From Nectonema munidae (Eukaryota > Nematomorpha > Nectonematoida > Nectonematidae), in contig JAUIRK010000292.1 in NCBI GenBank assembly GCA_030549495.1, positions 434,001 through 498,000 of the forward strand: a stretch of DNA of 64,000 bases. Reading direction: 5' to 3'. Both the position numbers and the translations under genes were made by a program. Every line of letters starts with the position of its first letter. The stretch's first letter is position 1. The notes below the pieces were generated by a model. The model saw only the letters and a list, made by a program, of their open reading frames with translations, did no database searches and was not told the DNA's origin. Positions 35,696 through 46,960 of this stretch are shown one piece after another.

Positions 35696-38691
35696 GACTT
35701 TTTACCCGAAATCCACCAAAATCTACCGAAATCTAGAAGAAATTTACTAAAATCTCATAAAACTCAATGATTTTACATGCAACCACACTATATATGCTGA
35801 AAATGATTGTGACTTTTTACCAGAATGGATCAAAATATGCTGAAATTCACCAAAATCTACCGAAATCCGTCAAAATCCATCGAAATCTACCAAATTTAGA
35901 ATAAATTGACCAAAACTTGATAAAATTCAATAAACTTTCATCAAATTAAACAAAATATACTGGAAATTATTTATTATGGAAAAAACTTACCAAACTTTTC
36001 CAAGAGAATTCAGGAAACTCTATCAAAATCCACCGAAGTTAGAACTAAATAAAATAGCTTATCTAAAACTTACTCATTATCATTGAAAGTTAAAAAAGTT
36101 TCAATGAAAAGTTTAAAAAACTTCACAAAATCTAATGACTGAACTTAATTCAGTCAAACTCAGTAAAACTTTATAGAAGTGAAGTTATTAAGCGAAAAAT
36201 TATTCTTTTTAATTAAAAACTAGGTGTTACTCAAAAAAATCCAAAAACCTCACCGAAATTAACTTAAATAAAAAACCTATACAAATCTAGTAAAATTGAA
36301 CAAAATTAAATCAAAGTGAAAAAGGAAAGTCTGAACTCATTTTTATAAGTAAAAATTAAAAAATTTGACTAAATTAATATGAATATTAGTCTCAAGCTTA
36401 ATTCTAATGCTTCCCAAACTACTGCTAATTCATATACTTTTGAGACAATAAGTTCACTGGAGAATTCCAGTAACCGTTACTAGTTTTTTTATGAGTGAAA
36501 TACTCATTAAAATAGACAAAACTTTTTGAAAATTTTTCCCCAGAGAAGAGTAACAAATTGATTGCTGTCAAAAACAAACATTTTTTCAAGATTTGAAGTC
36601 AACTGTCATTTTCCACATGATTTCCGGTTCATGCTTTATTTACTCTAGAAAGGAACACTTTCATTTACAGCATTAGTTCCTTTGACAGGGCATTTTGCAC
36701 TGTTTTTTCAGTACAATATTTTATGAAATATGTTTTGATACAAAATGATGAGTTGTTGGTTTAATGGGGGTATTTTCAGTGCAAAACAAAAATGCTAGGT
36801 TTTATCGCTTGCTCAATCTAGTGGTCGATACAGTTTTACTATCCCTCTAGTTACACGGTTCATAGGCAAAACTGCTTAAAAACAAAACCAAAACGGCCAA
36901 AAACTTAAACGGCCAAAACCAAAATGGCCAATAACAAAAACGCTAGTAAAAAAGGTACAACAAGTAAAGTTTGGCGCCTGCAATATGTACTTTAAGATTT
37001 TAATAGTATTTTTATATGTTAGAGAATAGATGCTAGTATTTCTTTATATAAAATATTTGCTATTCATTGTTTTTGGAGATCATCAATCATACATATGTAA
37101 GATATCTCAAAAGGAGCTCCAATCAATCAAAAAAGAAACAAGCATCTCCTTAGTTTGAAATTTGAGTGTCAACATCGTAAGTTATTTCAGGATTACAAAA
37201 ATATTTACTCATCATCCTTGCACTCAAGAAGAAATATCAAAAGAATAATAAATTACGCAATTGTTTTACAAATTTTACATTTTTGAAGCAATGAACAGAG
37301 ATGAGCAAAACGAATGAAAAACACTTTAATTATTTCAAAAATACTTTTTACAATATTTGCTGGCAGTTTTCTTTGTTATTTATGTAATTTTTTTTTAATT
37401 AAAAAAATTAAGTATCAAATATTTACAAAGTTTTAATATTATTTATAATACAAATAGATTATTATTATTTTTAAATTAATAAAAATTTAACTAAAAAATC
37501 AATTAACAAAACAGAAAAATGAAAAATTTTATAGTGATACACTTTTATTTGTTTTTTAAAAGTTTTAATTAATATTTATTATAGTTTGTATACATTTGAA
37601 CCTTTTTATTTTTTTGTCATTTTGGTTTTAGCCGTTTTTGTTTTGGCCGTTTTGGTTATGGCCGTTTTGGTTTTTGGCCGTTTTGGTTTTTGGCCGTTTT
37701 GGTTTTTGGCCGTTTTGACCAGGCACCAGTTACACAACACCGCCTTAGGACACATACTAAATCACGTCGCAATGGATACGTTTTAGGAGAGCGAGACAGA
37801 TTGCTGTATGTAGAGAGTGAAAAACTGAAAAGTAACAAACGTAATGACGAAAATAATAAATTCGCCACCATGTGTCAAAGAGCGGTAACATATGCAATAT
37901 GTTTACAAGAATTTTCATGAATTTCGTCGAATTTTCCATTTTTTTTTAATTTTTTAATATTTACTTATAAAAATGAGTTCAGACTTTCCTTTTTCACTTT
38001 GATATAATTTTGTTCAATTTTGCTAGATTTGTATAGGTTTTTTTATTTAAGTTAATTTCGGTGAGGTTTTTGGATTTTTTTGAGTAACACTTAGTTTTTA
38101 ATTAAAAAGAATAATTTTTCGCTTAATAACTTCACTTCTATAAAGTTTTACTGAGTTTGACAGAATTAAGTTCAGTCATTAGATTTTGTGAAGTTTTTTA
38201 AACTTTTCATTGAAACTTTTTTAACTTTCAATGATAATGAGTAAGTTTTAGCTTAGCTATTTTATTTAGTTCTAACTTCGGTTGATTTTGATAGAGTTTT
38301 CTGAATTCCCTTGGAAAAGTTTGTTAAGTTTTTTCCATATTAAATAATTTCAGCATATTTTGTCTAATTTGATGAATGTTCATTGAGTTTTATCAGATTT
38401 TAGTAAATTTCTTTTAAATTTCGGGGGATTTTGGTATATTTTGTCGGATTTCGGTAGATTTTGGTGAATTTTAGTATATTTTGGTCGATTCGGGTAAAAA
38501 GTCACACTCATTTTCAGCATATATAGTGTCGTTGCATGAAAAATCATTGAGTTTTATCAGATTTTGGTAAATTTCTTCTAGATTTCGGTGGAAAGTCAAA
38601 ATCATTTTCAGCATATATAGTGTAGTTGCATGTAAAATCATTGAATTTTATCAGATTTTGGTAAATTTCTTCTAGATTTCGGTAAAAAGTC
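35696..38691. mobile_element. Foldback element, 3.0 kb, with about 0.7-kb inverted arms
   Basis: The left arm 35696-36365 and right arm 37945-38691 are inverted copies of each other. The left end is GACTTTTTACCCGAAATC and the right end GATTTCGGTAAAAAGTC, which match in reverse complement apart from one extra C. The right arm ends in a 94-bp tandem duplication (38504-38597 and 38598-38691), while the left arm has one unit of about 115 bp. The arms are largely made of short ACCAAAATCTACCGAAATC-like units. No gene lies between the arms. Long inverted arms with subrepeats resemble Foldback or Galileo elements; superfamily is inference. No clear target duplication was seen. Confidence 0.85.
36857..37727. 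mobile_element. Inner inverted-repeat element with GGCCAAAAACC-type tandem ends
   Basis: It lies between the arms of the foldback element. The perfect 8-bp duplication AGTTACAC is present at 36849-36856 and 37728-37735. The left end GGTTCATAGGCAAAAC and the reverse complement of the right end GGTGCCTGGTCAAAAC match at 12 of 16 positions. Both ends carry repeats of CAAAAACCAAAACGGC, more regular on the right (37625-37720). The core is AT-rich and non-coding. An 8-bp duplication is typical of hAT and P-type elements. A relative stands at 21340. Confidence 0.82.
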
Positions 38692-39051
38692 TTATTTTTC
38701 GCTTTTCCTTCGACATACCTGGTGGAAATGGGTTTTAGTGCTGCTCTTAAAAATAGATGAAGTAGGGGATTTAAGACTTAAACTTACAAAAATAAGTCCT
38801 AATTTGAATGAAACAATAAAAAATCACCAGCTGAAAGGAAGCCATTGAATTTTAGAGGATTTTTCATGGTTCATATTTTTTTGAATTTAATTTTTTATGA
38901 AAAATATTCAATTTTGTTTTTTGTTTATATTTTCTTAAGAAAAAGTCTTTTATTCTTTCACTTTTTAAATCGTTAAACATGGGTGGGTGGTGAAAAAAAA
39001 ATTCAGTAAGGGGCTTTGGGAAGAAAAAGGTTAGGAACCACTGGTCTAGTG

Positions 39052-40013
39052 CATTATCAAATGATGTGAAAAAATTCACACTTTGTTTGCTCGATTTCTC
39101 TCACTATAAACTTGACTCGAGCTAATATTCAATGTCAGATGTCGGTTTAATGCTAAAAGTACAACAAACAATTTTTTTAATTTTAGATATTTTAGGTAAT
39201 TTTCAGATGTACTGATTCTATTAGGTGTATACAATTTTTGAACATTTCCTTTTAACTTATTGTTTTATGTGCTTTGGTCATTCTCTAATTATAGTCTTTC
39301 TTGCAAAATATAAAGACTCATTAGTTTTCCTTCATTCATGACGCTTTTATTTTATAAACCTTCAAGAAGCTCAGTCATTAATTGAATCAATCTTTCAATA
39401 ATTTTACTAAATTAAAGATTTCAGGAATAATCAAAGTGCCAGGTTAACGAAGGTCCGAATTAGTGATACCGGATTACAGGTATTGTAGTATAACCTTAAG
39501 TAATATATAATTCTTGCTACAGTTTGTCTAAATATGTTTTAAATTATATAACTTTTTACAATTTTTCAAAAAAAGTATATAGATATATATAAGCTAAAAT
39601 CAAAAATCTCTTTTTTTCATATTTTTTAGCTTTTTAGATTAATTAAATTTAAAAATAGTATTTCATTAAATTTTTATTTTTTAATTAGAGTTAATTACGG
39701 TTAATTTTTTTTTTAGTTTTTTGGAAAGCAAATTTCCATTAAAGAGTTTACCTAAATGTTTTTCATTTGAAATGTATCTAAAGAATACAACTCTATAAGG
39801 ATACTTTTATATTTCAATTAAGAAAGTATCTTATCTTTTATAATGGGAAAATTTTTAGTAATTTTATCTTCAACTAAAAAAGCTCAAGACAATTAAAAAG
39901 TATCAATTCTCTGCTAGAGATTAATTGAACTGTATGTGTATAAACTATACCTTACTGAACATTTAAGAGTGTTTGTTCATAACAAAATTTTTTTCTAAGT
40001 CGGATGAAATGTA
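39052..40013. other. No gene seen
   Basis: AT-rich DNA with long T and A runs; no frame, repeat end or RNA gene could be supported. Confidence 0.4.
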
Positions 40014-40304
40014 CACTGTAAATAAATATGTTTAGAATCTAAACACAATTCTAAACGCCAAATTTGTCTCGACTTTTAAACGCGTTTACATATAACGCGT
40101 TTATACTAAAACATAATTTGAGGCGTATAGATTTAAACACTTCTGACGTAATCATTTTAAATATGATTTATGTTTACCGTTTATACGTTATATTTTGCTA
40201 CTAAACTATTTGGACAAATTTAAGCTTAAAATGTTATAAAAAAGTGAATCTAAAAACTTTATTCAAACTACTTTCAATATATAGAGAAAAAATCGGGTTT
40301 TACA

Positions 40305-41446
40305 TCAAAATTCTTTATAACATTTTTCAAATTTTATAAGGTTTGATCCCTTATAAAACGGACTCGAATCCTCCAAAATTTCTTTTTGCAGAAAACCCAA
40401 AAGTTGAAAACTTTTTGGATAGTGTAAGTCAAACACAAAATAAATCTGTAGTAGCCAGGTTATTGCCATCTTGATATCATTATCACAGGTGTAAATCAAT
40501 CCATTGGCAATTATTTTGATTTTTGAAACTTGATTGCTTTCCAGAAAAATTAAGAGCTTGGGTGACGAGTTTATGTTAGAAGTTTTTTCTGACTGTTCTT
40601 CAAAATACTCCTAAAATACTAGAATATAATGGAATACTTATAAAAATTAAAATATATACTTTTATCTCTTCCATTAAAAAAACTTTGTTTTGATCTTTTT
40701 TGACTTTAAACTTATTTTCTAAAACTTTCAATATTTTATATTCAAACATGATTTCTTCTAAACTTTGGAACTCCGGTAAAAATAGTTAATGTATATATAC
40801 ATTTCTAAAGAAACAAAAAAACTCTTACATCAGAATTTATTTCTAAATAATATTTCAGTCTTTGAAACAAAACAGTCCAGTTTTCTTTTATTGCTTCTTT
40901 TTTCAACTCAGACTTCAACAAGTAAAATTCTTCCTCGATCTAAATAGAAATAAAGAAAATATATAAAATTACAACATTTCAAAAAAAGCTTACGTTTTTC
41001 AAACTTCTTAAAAATTTAAATTTTTTAGTTATAGAGTATACATTTTCTCCAATCATAGCTTTTACTGCGTTTCTTCTTGGAAAAGTTATTTTAAGAGCAG
41101 AACAATAATTTTCCGTATCCCTATTTTCAAAGTTTTCAAAAGAATCTAACACTTCTTGCGCATCATTCAATGAACATTCGCTAAATTCTTCTAAAAAACA
41201 AATATAATTTCCGGAGAACAAGGAAAAGTTATTATCATACCATTTTGATCACAATTAAAAAACTCTTTCGCTGTTCTTTTGGAATTTTTCTTTTTTGGTG
41301 ATGGTGAATTTTTCCACTTCCACCGCAAATTTCTTACCTTTTGAGACAACTTCGCTGTAAAAAAAGACTAAAAGACAAACATTTATATTTTCATGAATAA
41401 ATATAAAATTACCCAAGGATTTTTCCCATGTGAAAAACCTATACAT
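40305..41446 (-). pseudogene. Accessory protein (SAMD3-like) of CACTG element, copy 2
   Basis: Three blocks match the accessory gene of copy 1 in the same order. Near 41100-41000: ALKITFPRRNAVKAMIGENV with YSITKKFKFLRS after it, against TFQKGRLLVAKS and VITRYPMLKLS in copy 1. Near 40940-40820: IEEEFYLLKSELKKEA, against IIEEFRRMHLL. Near 40470-40390: YFVFDLHYPKSFQLLGFLQK, against CYVFNLKYPPSVYKTLILIQ. The pieces are separated by AT-rich stretches that could be introns, with acceptor-like and donor-like borders. The PB1-like first exon could not be identified. Function is unknown. Confidence 0.6.
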
Positions 41447-41761
41447 GGATATTTTGATGCATCAATTGTCCCAATGTGTTGTAATCTTCTTTTGTCCTCA
41501 AACAATCGTTGCTCAAAGCATGAAATGATATTTCTTCGATCATTTTATCAAAAATTTTCAAAACTTACCCTTTTCTCAAATAATTTTCTATGTACTGAGA
41601 TAGTTTAGGCAGATTTTTTGCTGTAATATTTTCTATATGTTTTCGTTAGTCAAGTTTTTTAATAAAGAAGAAGAATTTGATGAAATTTCATTTATGGAAA
41701 CTTTGGAAATGAAGTATTCAAATTTTTACTTTTACCATATGAAACTAGCATGTCAAGTTTT

Positions 41762-42085
41762 TTAAGATTTCAAATAGAAGACTGACTTAAGTTCAACTAA
41801 AAATGCTGAATCATAATCATTTCCTGTTTCTAACCTTGAACATTCAACATTTAAGTCATCACTATCATCGTAAAGCGGATCGTGATGATCATAGCTGTCT
41901 GATATACCTAAATGTTTGCGATTACAATGTTTCCTAAAAGCATTATAATTCCTGAAAGAAACACCACACCCTTTAAAAGAACAATTTACAATAAAGTTAA
42001 GATCATTTCTATGACGATAAACTAAGGGAAACAAAAAATCACTGTGGTTTGAGCAAAAAAATGTACAAATTTTACATTTATGCAT
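41762..42085 (-). pseudogene. Zinc-finger N-terminal part of an EnSpm-like transposase
   Basis: The frame begins MHKCKICTFFCSNHSDF and shows two C2H2-like fingers: C-x2-C-x-(n)-H and CSFKGCGVSFRNYNAFRKHC followed by NRKH. An acidic linker and AFLVELKSVFYL follow. Many animal Tnp2-like transposases begin with such a pair of fingers, then a helical stretch. The rest of the transposase is not evident, so the copy is broken or deleted. The ATG at 42085 is followed by open frame for 107 codons. Confidence 0.6.
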
Positions 42086-42100
42086 TGGGGTTATTAAAAA

Positions 42101-44299
42101 TTTGTATATTAATATAATACTAAACCTATTTTTTGAATAATTATAATAATAAACCTGTGAGAAGGGGAATAATGATCACACTTGATTTCGGAAGCAGTGT
42201 AAAAACAAAAGCAAATTCTAGTACATCTGTAATAAGAGATTAAAAAGAGACGTAAGGGTACTTCTTTAAACTTGAAAATAGTGACAAACTGCAAGAACGA
42301 ACTTCTGTAAGCTTTTGAGTTTAGTTGGTATACTGACGCAAATCTTATAATAGCAGCCTTAGTATTCCTTTATATATATAAGGAATACACCTATTTGGAA
42401 ATACTTTTATATACATTAAAAATAAAATAAATGTTTCTACGATTTAGTTAAGGAGTTTTACGTTAAATTCGTTTAATCTTTAAACAAGAAAGCAGTATTG
42501 TTCAAAAAAGTCATGTTTTAAACAACATAGAGGCATTGCATTTTAATTTTAATTTTTTCAAATACACTTCCATGGTTGTTCCATGCCTCCATAAAATTAA
42601 TATCTTCTTTAAACACACAAATGCTATTTTTTCTCCATAACTTTGTGTGAATTATTAGTTTTTAACAAAAGAGCATACATAAAAATGCCTCTATAGTTTT
42701 ACCCACTATGTGATTATGTATATAAATATCAAAACCTATATAAAGATTTGCTATTTTTTTTAAATTTCATTCAAAGCAAAATCAAAAGTATTGTGTAACT
42801 TTATTCTCAAAAACAGAACTTGTCATGATACCTAATAATTACCCAAACTATACAGACAACTAATTTTAAACTGTTTTTTCATCTTCACAAAGCATCAAAA
42901 AGACAACACTAAATTCTCTACAATGTTTAATTTACAATCTAGGTACTATTGAAAAGTATAAATTGAGCTTGATGTTTCCTTGAGAAACGAAATAACGTTC
43001 CCTGGATTTTACATCCTCGCCAAATGATCGATGACGTCATCTTTTTGGTCATTAAATGCAATACGTTTTTTCTTTGTGATTTTATGTATTAAAAAGTTTA
43101 TAAAGGTTAATAATAATTCATCCAACTTCACTGTAGTAGTCTTCTTTAGCTGTCATAGTCCCTCACGTCGTACACAGTGTGACCATATGTGATCCAGGCT
43201 AGGATTTTCGTGTTGTATGTCAATTTAAAGGTCAACCTGGATTTTACGAATCCTACGTTTTACATCCGCTGTTCGGTCCCGTGCCGTACGTAAAACGTAG
43301 GTTCTAGTGTATAATGAAAAAAAGAAAAAATTATAAACTCAAAAGCTAAACTCGTTTGCACAAACCCTAAGTTTCTTTAAATTTAAACTTATTCAAAATA
43401 ATAATTTTAATTTTAAAGTTATTTTTTGAGTTTATCTTAATGGGATACTGTCGAATAATGTTTAAGAAGCCAAAAATGACAAATTTGAAGTTTCATGAAA
43501 ATTTAAGTTACATTCTAAGCAATATTAATAAGCTTAGTTAGAGCTTTAATTTGACATGTCACGTGTCTAAAAGGGTTAAGAAACAAAAAATTATAAACAA
43601 AAAGAACAAAATAAAAAACGTATAAAATTGAATAGAATATAGATGTAAGATAGAACTCGTTATGGACCAAAGACTGTTGCTACTTACTATGGTAATAGCT
43701 AAGCGCTTCATTGATAAAGGCATAATATATAGCGAAAAGATCTAAAGGTGCTAAAAGTGCTGATGAGTTTTAAAGTTTTGTATTATAGACCTGATGAGTT
43801 AAACCTTTAATTTTACATTAACTATAAAACAACAAAAAAATTCAAACAAATTTGGAGATATGCAATATGCAAAACTATAGTAACCTACCTATATGCAAAA
43901 TTTGAAAATTTTGTTTTGTAGTTTTTTTGCAAATGACCTCCGATAAAAGTGGTGCGTATATCGTTCTATATACATATTGTTATGTTATTATTGTTATATA
44001 TACATATATCCCTTTTTTTTTGTAAAATTATCTTTTTCAAAAGTTGTTCAAATTTTTTGAAATTTTGATATAATGTTCCATTTTTATATCTTAACAGCTA
44101 TATGCAAAGTATGGTCAGTTTACATTTTGTCAAAAAAAAGTTATAAGCACTCAAAATTTTTTACAAAAACTTAAAATTAAAAGAACTAAACAAAAAGAGG
44201 AGCTTCTTTAGCATATAAAATGCAACTTTGGACTTTGATTTTTTTAATGAACTTTGGATGAGTATCTCGAAATCGTATTTTTCAAAATTGATACAATGT
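42101..44299. other. No gene seen
   Basis: AT-rich. A 9-bp-arm palindrome (GTATTCCTT...AAGGAATAC) lies at 42363-42389. From 43000 to 43320 the sequence is less AT-rich and repeats TTTTAC and TACGT motifs around 43230-43300, without a recognisable gene. Confidence 0.35.
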
Positions 44300-44405
44300 C
44301 TTGATATATAGCCGTCCAGAATTCGCAGGTGTGTAGGCGAGAGTGCAATATTAAAAACATATCCAAAGAGCTAGCCAGGATATATTTTTCTTTTCAAAGG
44401 TAGAC
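44300..44405 (+). repeat. 106-bp direct repeat, copy A
   Basis: Starts CTTGATATATAGCCGTCCAG and ends TTTTCAAAGGTAGAC. About 4 differences from copy B at 49061-49166. No inverted ends were seen; family unknown. Confidence 0.9.
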
Positions 44406-45289
44406 TAATAATATACCATCCAAACCTTTTTGCTCATAGTTCGCCAAATGTGACAGAATTATCTTGAGACCACTCACCCAAAAATGCAATCACACTATAG
44501 ATAGTTGCACTACGGCCCACCACAACCTGACTACAATCGACTCAATTCTACATGGATTTCCTCTGATATAACTTTCTTATTTTAACTTTTAAGCATTTTA
44601 GTCATAACATAATTTATATATTCTATTGTATATCGAATAAGATAATGTATAAAAATGAATGTTAATGGTTTCGATGTGAAGAGACTAAAATGTTGATATA
44701 TTAAAACTTGAGGAGCCTTCACTGAATATGCCTTAGTTATCACATGTCACACACGTTTGTGATGTATGAGGATGCTTATTATAGGCAAAATTATAAAATT
44801 TTCGCTACAAGGACTGCAACAAGATTCATATTTGACAAAAAGATATTGCAACCTTAGATCTCTTTCACTTACAGTAAAGTCTTTACATTTTATTTAACGT
44901 GTGTTTTTCGAACTTTAAGTTTGTCCCTTTTCACTCTAAGTTTGTCCTTTTTCACTTTAAGTACCACTTATTAGACTTTATAGTACATGTATACTCATTA
45001 GAGTTATGACAAATTTTTAATTTCTTACCCTGATGTACTACCGAATGAACTTTTGATTAAAACATCTAAAAACAACTTTTTTTAGTCTAATTTATAAAAA
45101 AATGTTCCGCGTCTAGATCATTTTTGTTTTTTTACGATATAATACGTGGAGTATCATACATTCTTTATTAAAATCATAATTTATTATGTATTATGAGTGG
45201 ATGGATTACAGAAACTTATTTACATATCATATAGAATGATAAAACTATTCTTTAGATCTGTGCATTTGTATTAATAAATTAGTGTTAAG

Positions 45290-46960
45290 GTATTTGTCTT
45301 TTTTGCAGGTTGAAAAAAGTTCTTACATCACTTTTATAGCTCGTTCCGCTACCATGTTTGACCGTGGAACTTCAAGATAAGATGCATCTCTTTTCCAGTG
45401 AGTACGCAAGCACTTTGCAGCTTTAAGACAATTAGTTTTGTTTACTGCTGACAAAAGATCTTCATAATCAGTTTTTGTATAGTGTTGGCTAGAAAACCAA
45501 ATCCGTGACCATGTAGTTGAAATAAAATCACAAACTACAGTTAACTGTGTTCGCCAGTTAGGAAGAAGAAAAAATGCAATCTCGTGAATTCCATCGTGCG
45601 GCATGAATAGGTGGTAGTTTGCACCATTTAATAAACGGCCATTTTTTATTTATTTTATAAAATTTGTAGGCTTGGCAAAGCTCAAAGAGAAACTTAAAGT
45701 CATTTCTCCAACAAATTTTTTCAAACTTTGGAATCATTTCTCTACCCGCATATTTATTATTCAGTTGATCGTAGTCTTTTAAAATCTTATCGATAAACTC
45801 GTAGTTTATGTCAGGTGACTGTGACTGAGTAGGAAAAAAAAAGTTTAAAACATGCCGTAAAACAAGTTTTTTGGAGCGTGAAGACAACACCATTTTTACA
45901 TCCCGTATTTACTGCAGTGGTGTCGGAAATAATCATCTGAATACTGCTCCATGCATTGTACTCACAAATAAGATTATAAAGTGATTCAAAGATATCTTGA
46001 GATCTTCCACTTGAACAAATTAAAATAGCAAGACGTAGTTCTCTTATTTGCTATTAGTAAGGCAAACAACTTGATATTCTTTCTTTTCAATTTTTTTGCC
46101 ATCAAAATGCAAACAAAATTTTTCTTCAGAAATTAGTTCCATGAGGCGATTTTTAATTATTTTTCCATTGATTATTGTTTTACGCCAGACCCAGATTGAG
46201 AAGGTGTTGGTACACTGAAACCCTTCTTAGAAAGACTTTTTAGTATATTTGAAGACTTTCGGGTAGAAAGAGAGTGTTGCGACACAAGTTTGGCAGCAGA
46301 AGATGTCGAGTGGCGTCTTTTTCTTTTTGTAAAAAACTCTTCCTGGAGATTGTCGGGAATGTATTCATCGTTGCTACTTTGTTCCTGACTATCACTTGAA
46401 TCCAATGCAGCGTTTTGAATTGTTGTGACTGGTGAAAAGGTACTCTTAATTCGTTTTGATGGATGAATTGAAGAGACTGCTGCTATTTTGCAGGTTGTAT
46501 ATCCTACTTTTCCCTTTGATTTGATTTGTTTTTTATAGAGTTCATTGTCTTGACTACAGAGCCAATCACTGTTTGCTTTTGTAATATCAAAAAGAAAAAA
46601 AAGATAGTCTTCATATTCTTTTGAAGGTCTTTTTTTATATTTCTCAAAGGAGCTAATAAGTTTGTTGATTTTTTGCAGGCACTTGTTGTTCGGAAAGAAC
46701 AGGAAAATTTAACTTTTCCCAAAGCTTCAATACTTCTAAAGAAATTTTTTTATTCGGTCATGACGTCCTTTTATTTCATCATAAAGTCCCAAGAACCTTC
46801 CAACTATATCCTTGTTTGAAGACATTCTGCCTAATGTTTCACTTATATTATCCTTCAGTTCTGGTATACAAGGACGACGCTTAGTATTTGCTTTTAAATT
46901 TTTTGTCCAGTTTTTTCCGTTCATTTTCACAGCTTTTAGTTTGAGACGACATTTTTAACA
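45290..46960 (-). pseudogene. Transposase-like protein of unassigned family
   Basis: Minus-strand pieces, N to C: 46930-46736 NWTKNLKANTKRRPCIPEL and DIVGRFLGLYDEIKGRHDR; 46722-46504 lysine-rich; 46405-46172 basic (FFTKRKRRHS); 46170-45860, in broken frame, HFDGKKIEKKEYQVVCL and MIISDTTAVNTGCKNGVV; 45893-45558 KLPPIHAARWNSRD; 45604-45323 NWRTQLTVVCDFI and VPRSNMVAERAIKVM. Proteins with DTTAxNTG, a basic CRHH-like region, a HxARW motif and a late AER motif are common as uncharacterised, hAT-like RNase H-fold transposases in arthropods; I cannot name the superfamily. At least three frame breaks. Confidence 0.6.

Larger units (their letters stand above)
34875..39051 (+). mobile_element. hAT element interrupted by a foldback element
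   Basis: Ends are CAGTGGTTTCCAACTTGGG at 34883 and, in reverse complement from 39043, CAGTGGTTCCTAACC. They are flanked by GTTTAGTG (34875-34882) and GTCTAGTG (39044-39051), an 8-bp target duplication with one mismatch. Transposase remnants lie on both sides of the insertion at 35696-38691. Without the insertion the hAT is about 1.17 kb and carries only the middle and C-terminal parts of the gene, so it was already internally deleted. Confidence 0.85.
40014..42100 (-). mobile_element. EnSpm/CACTA-like element, copy 2, with the same accessory gene
   Basis: The left end CACTGTAAATAAATATG at 40014 is followed for about 180 bp by repeats built on GTTTAGAATCTAAAC and AAACGCGTTTA. Coding pieces run on the minus strand: a zinc-finger part (42085-41762), then accessory-gene pieces (41446-40305). 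The main transposase domain is not seen, so it is probably internally deleted. The right end was not identified. It is a different subfamily from copy 1, as the end sequence and repeats differ. Confidence 0.6.

Noticed and set aside
37586-37786. Hydrophobic 66-codon frame (VLAVFVLAVLVMAVLV)
   Set aside because: It is a translation of the GGCCGTTTTGGTTTTT tandem repeat at the end of an inverted-repeat element.
35696-38691. Large palindrome as an assembly artefact
   Set aside because: The arms differ by substitutions and by a 94-bp unit, and the hAT coding sequence continues across the borders; a real insertion is simpler, though long reads should confirm.
43168-43172. CAGTG as the far end of the CACTG element at 40014
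   Set aside because: The bases inside it do not match the inverted sequence of the 40014 end and no target duplication is present.
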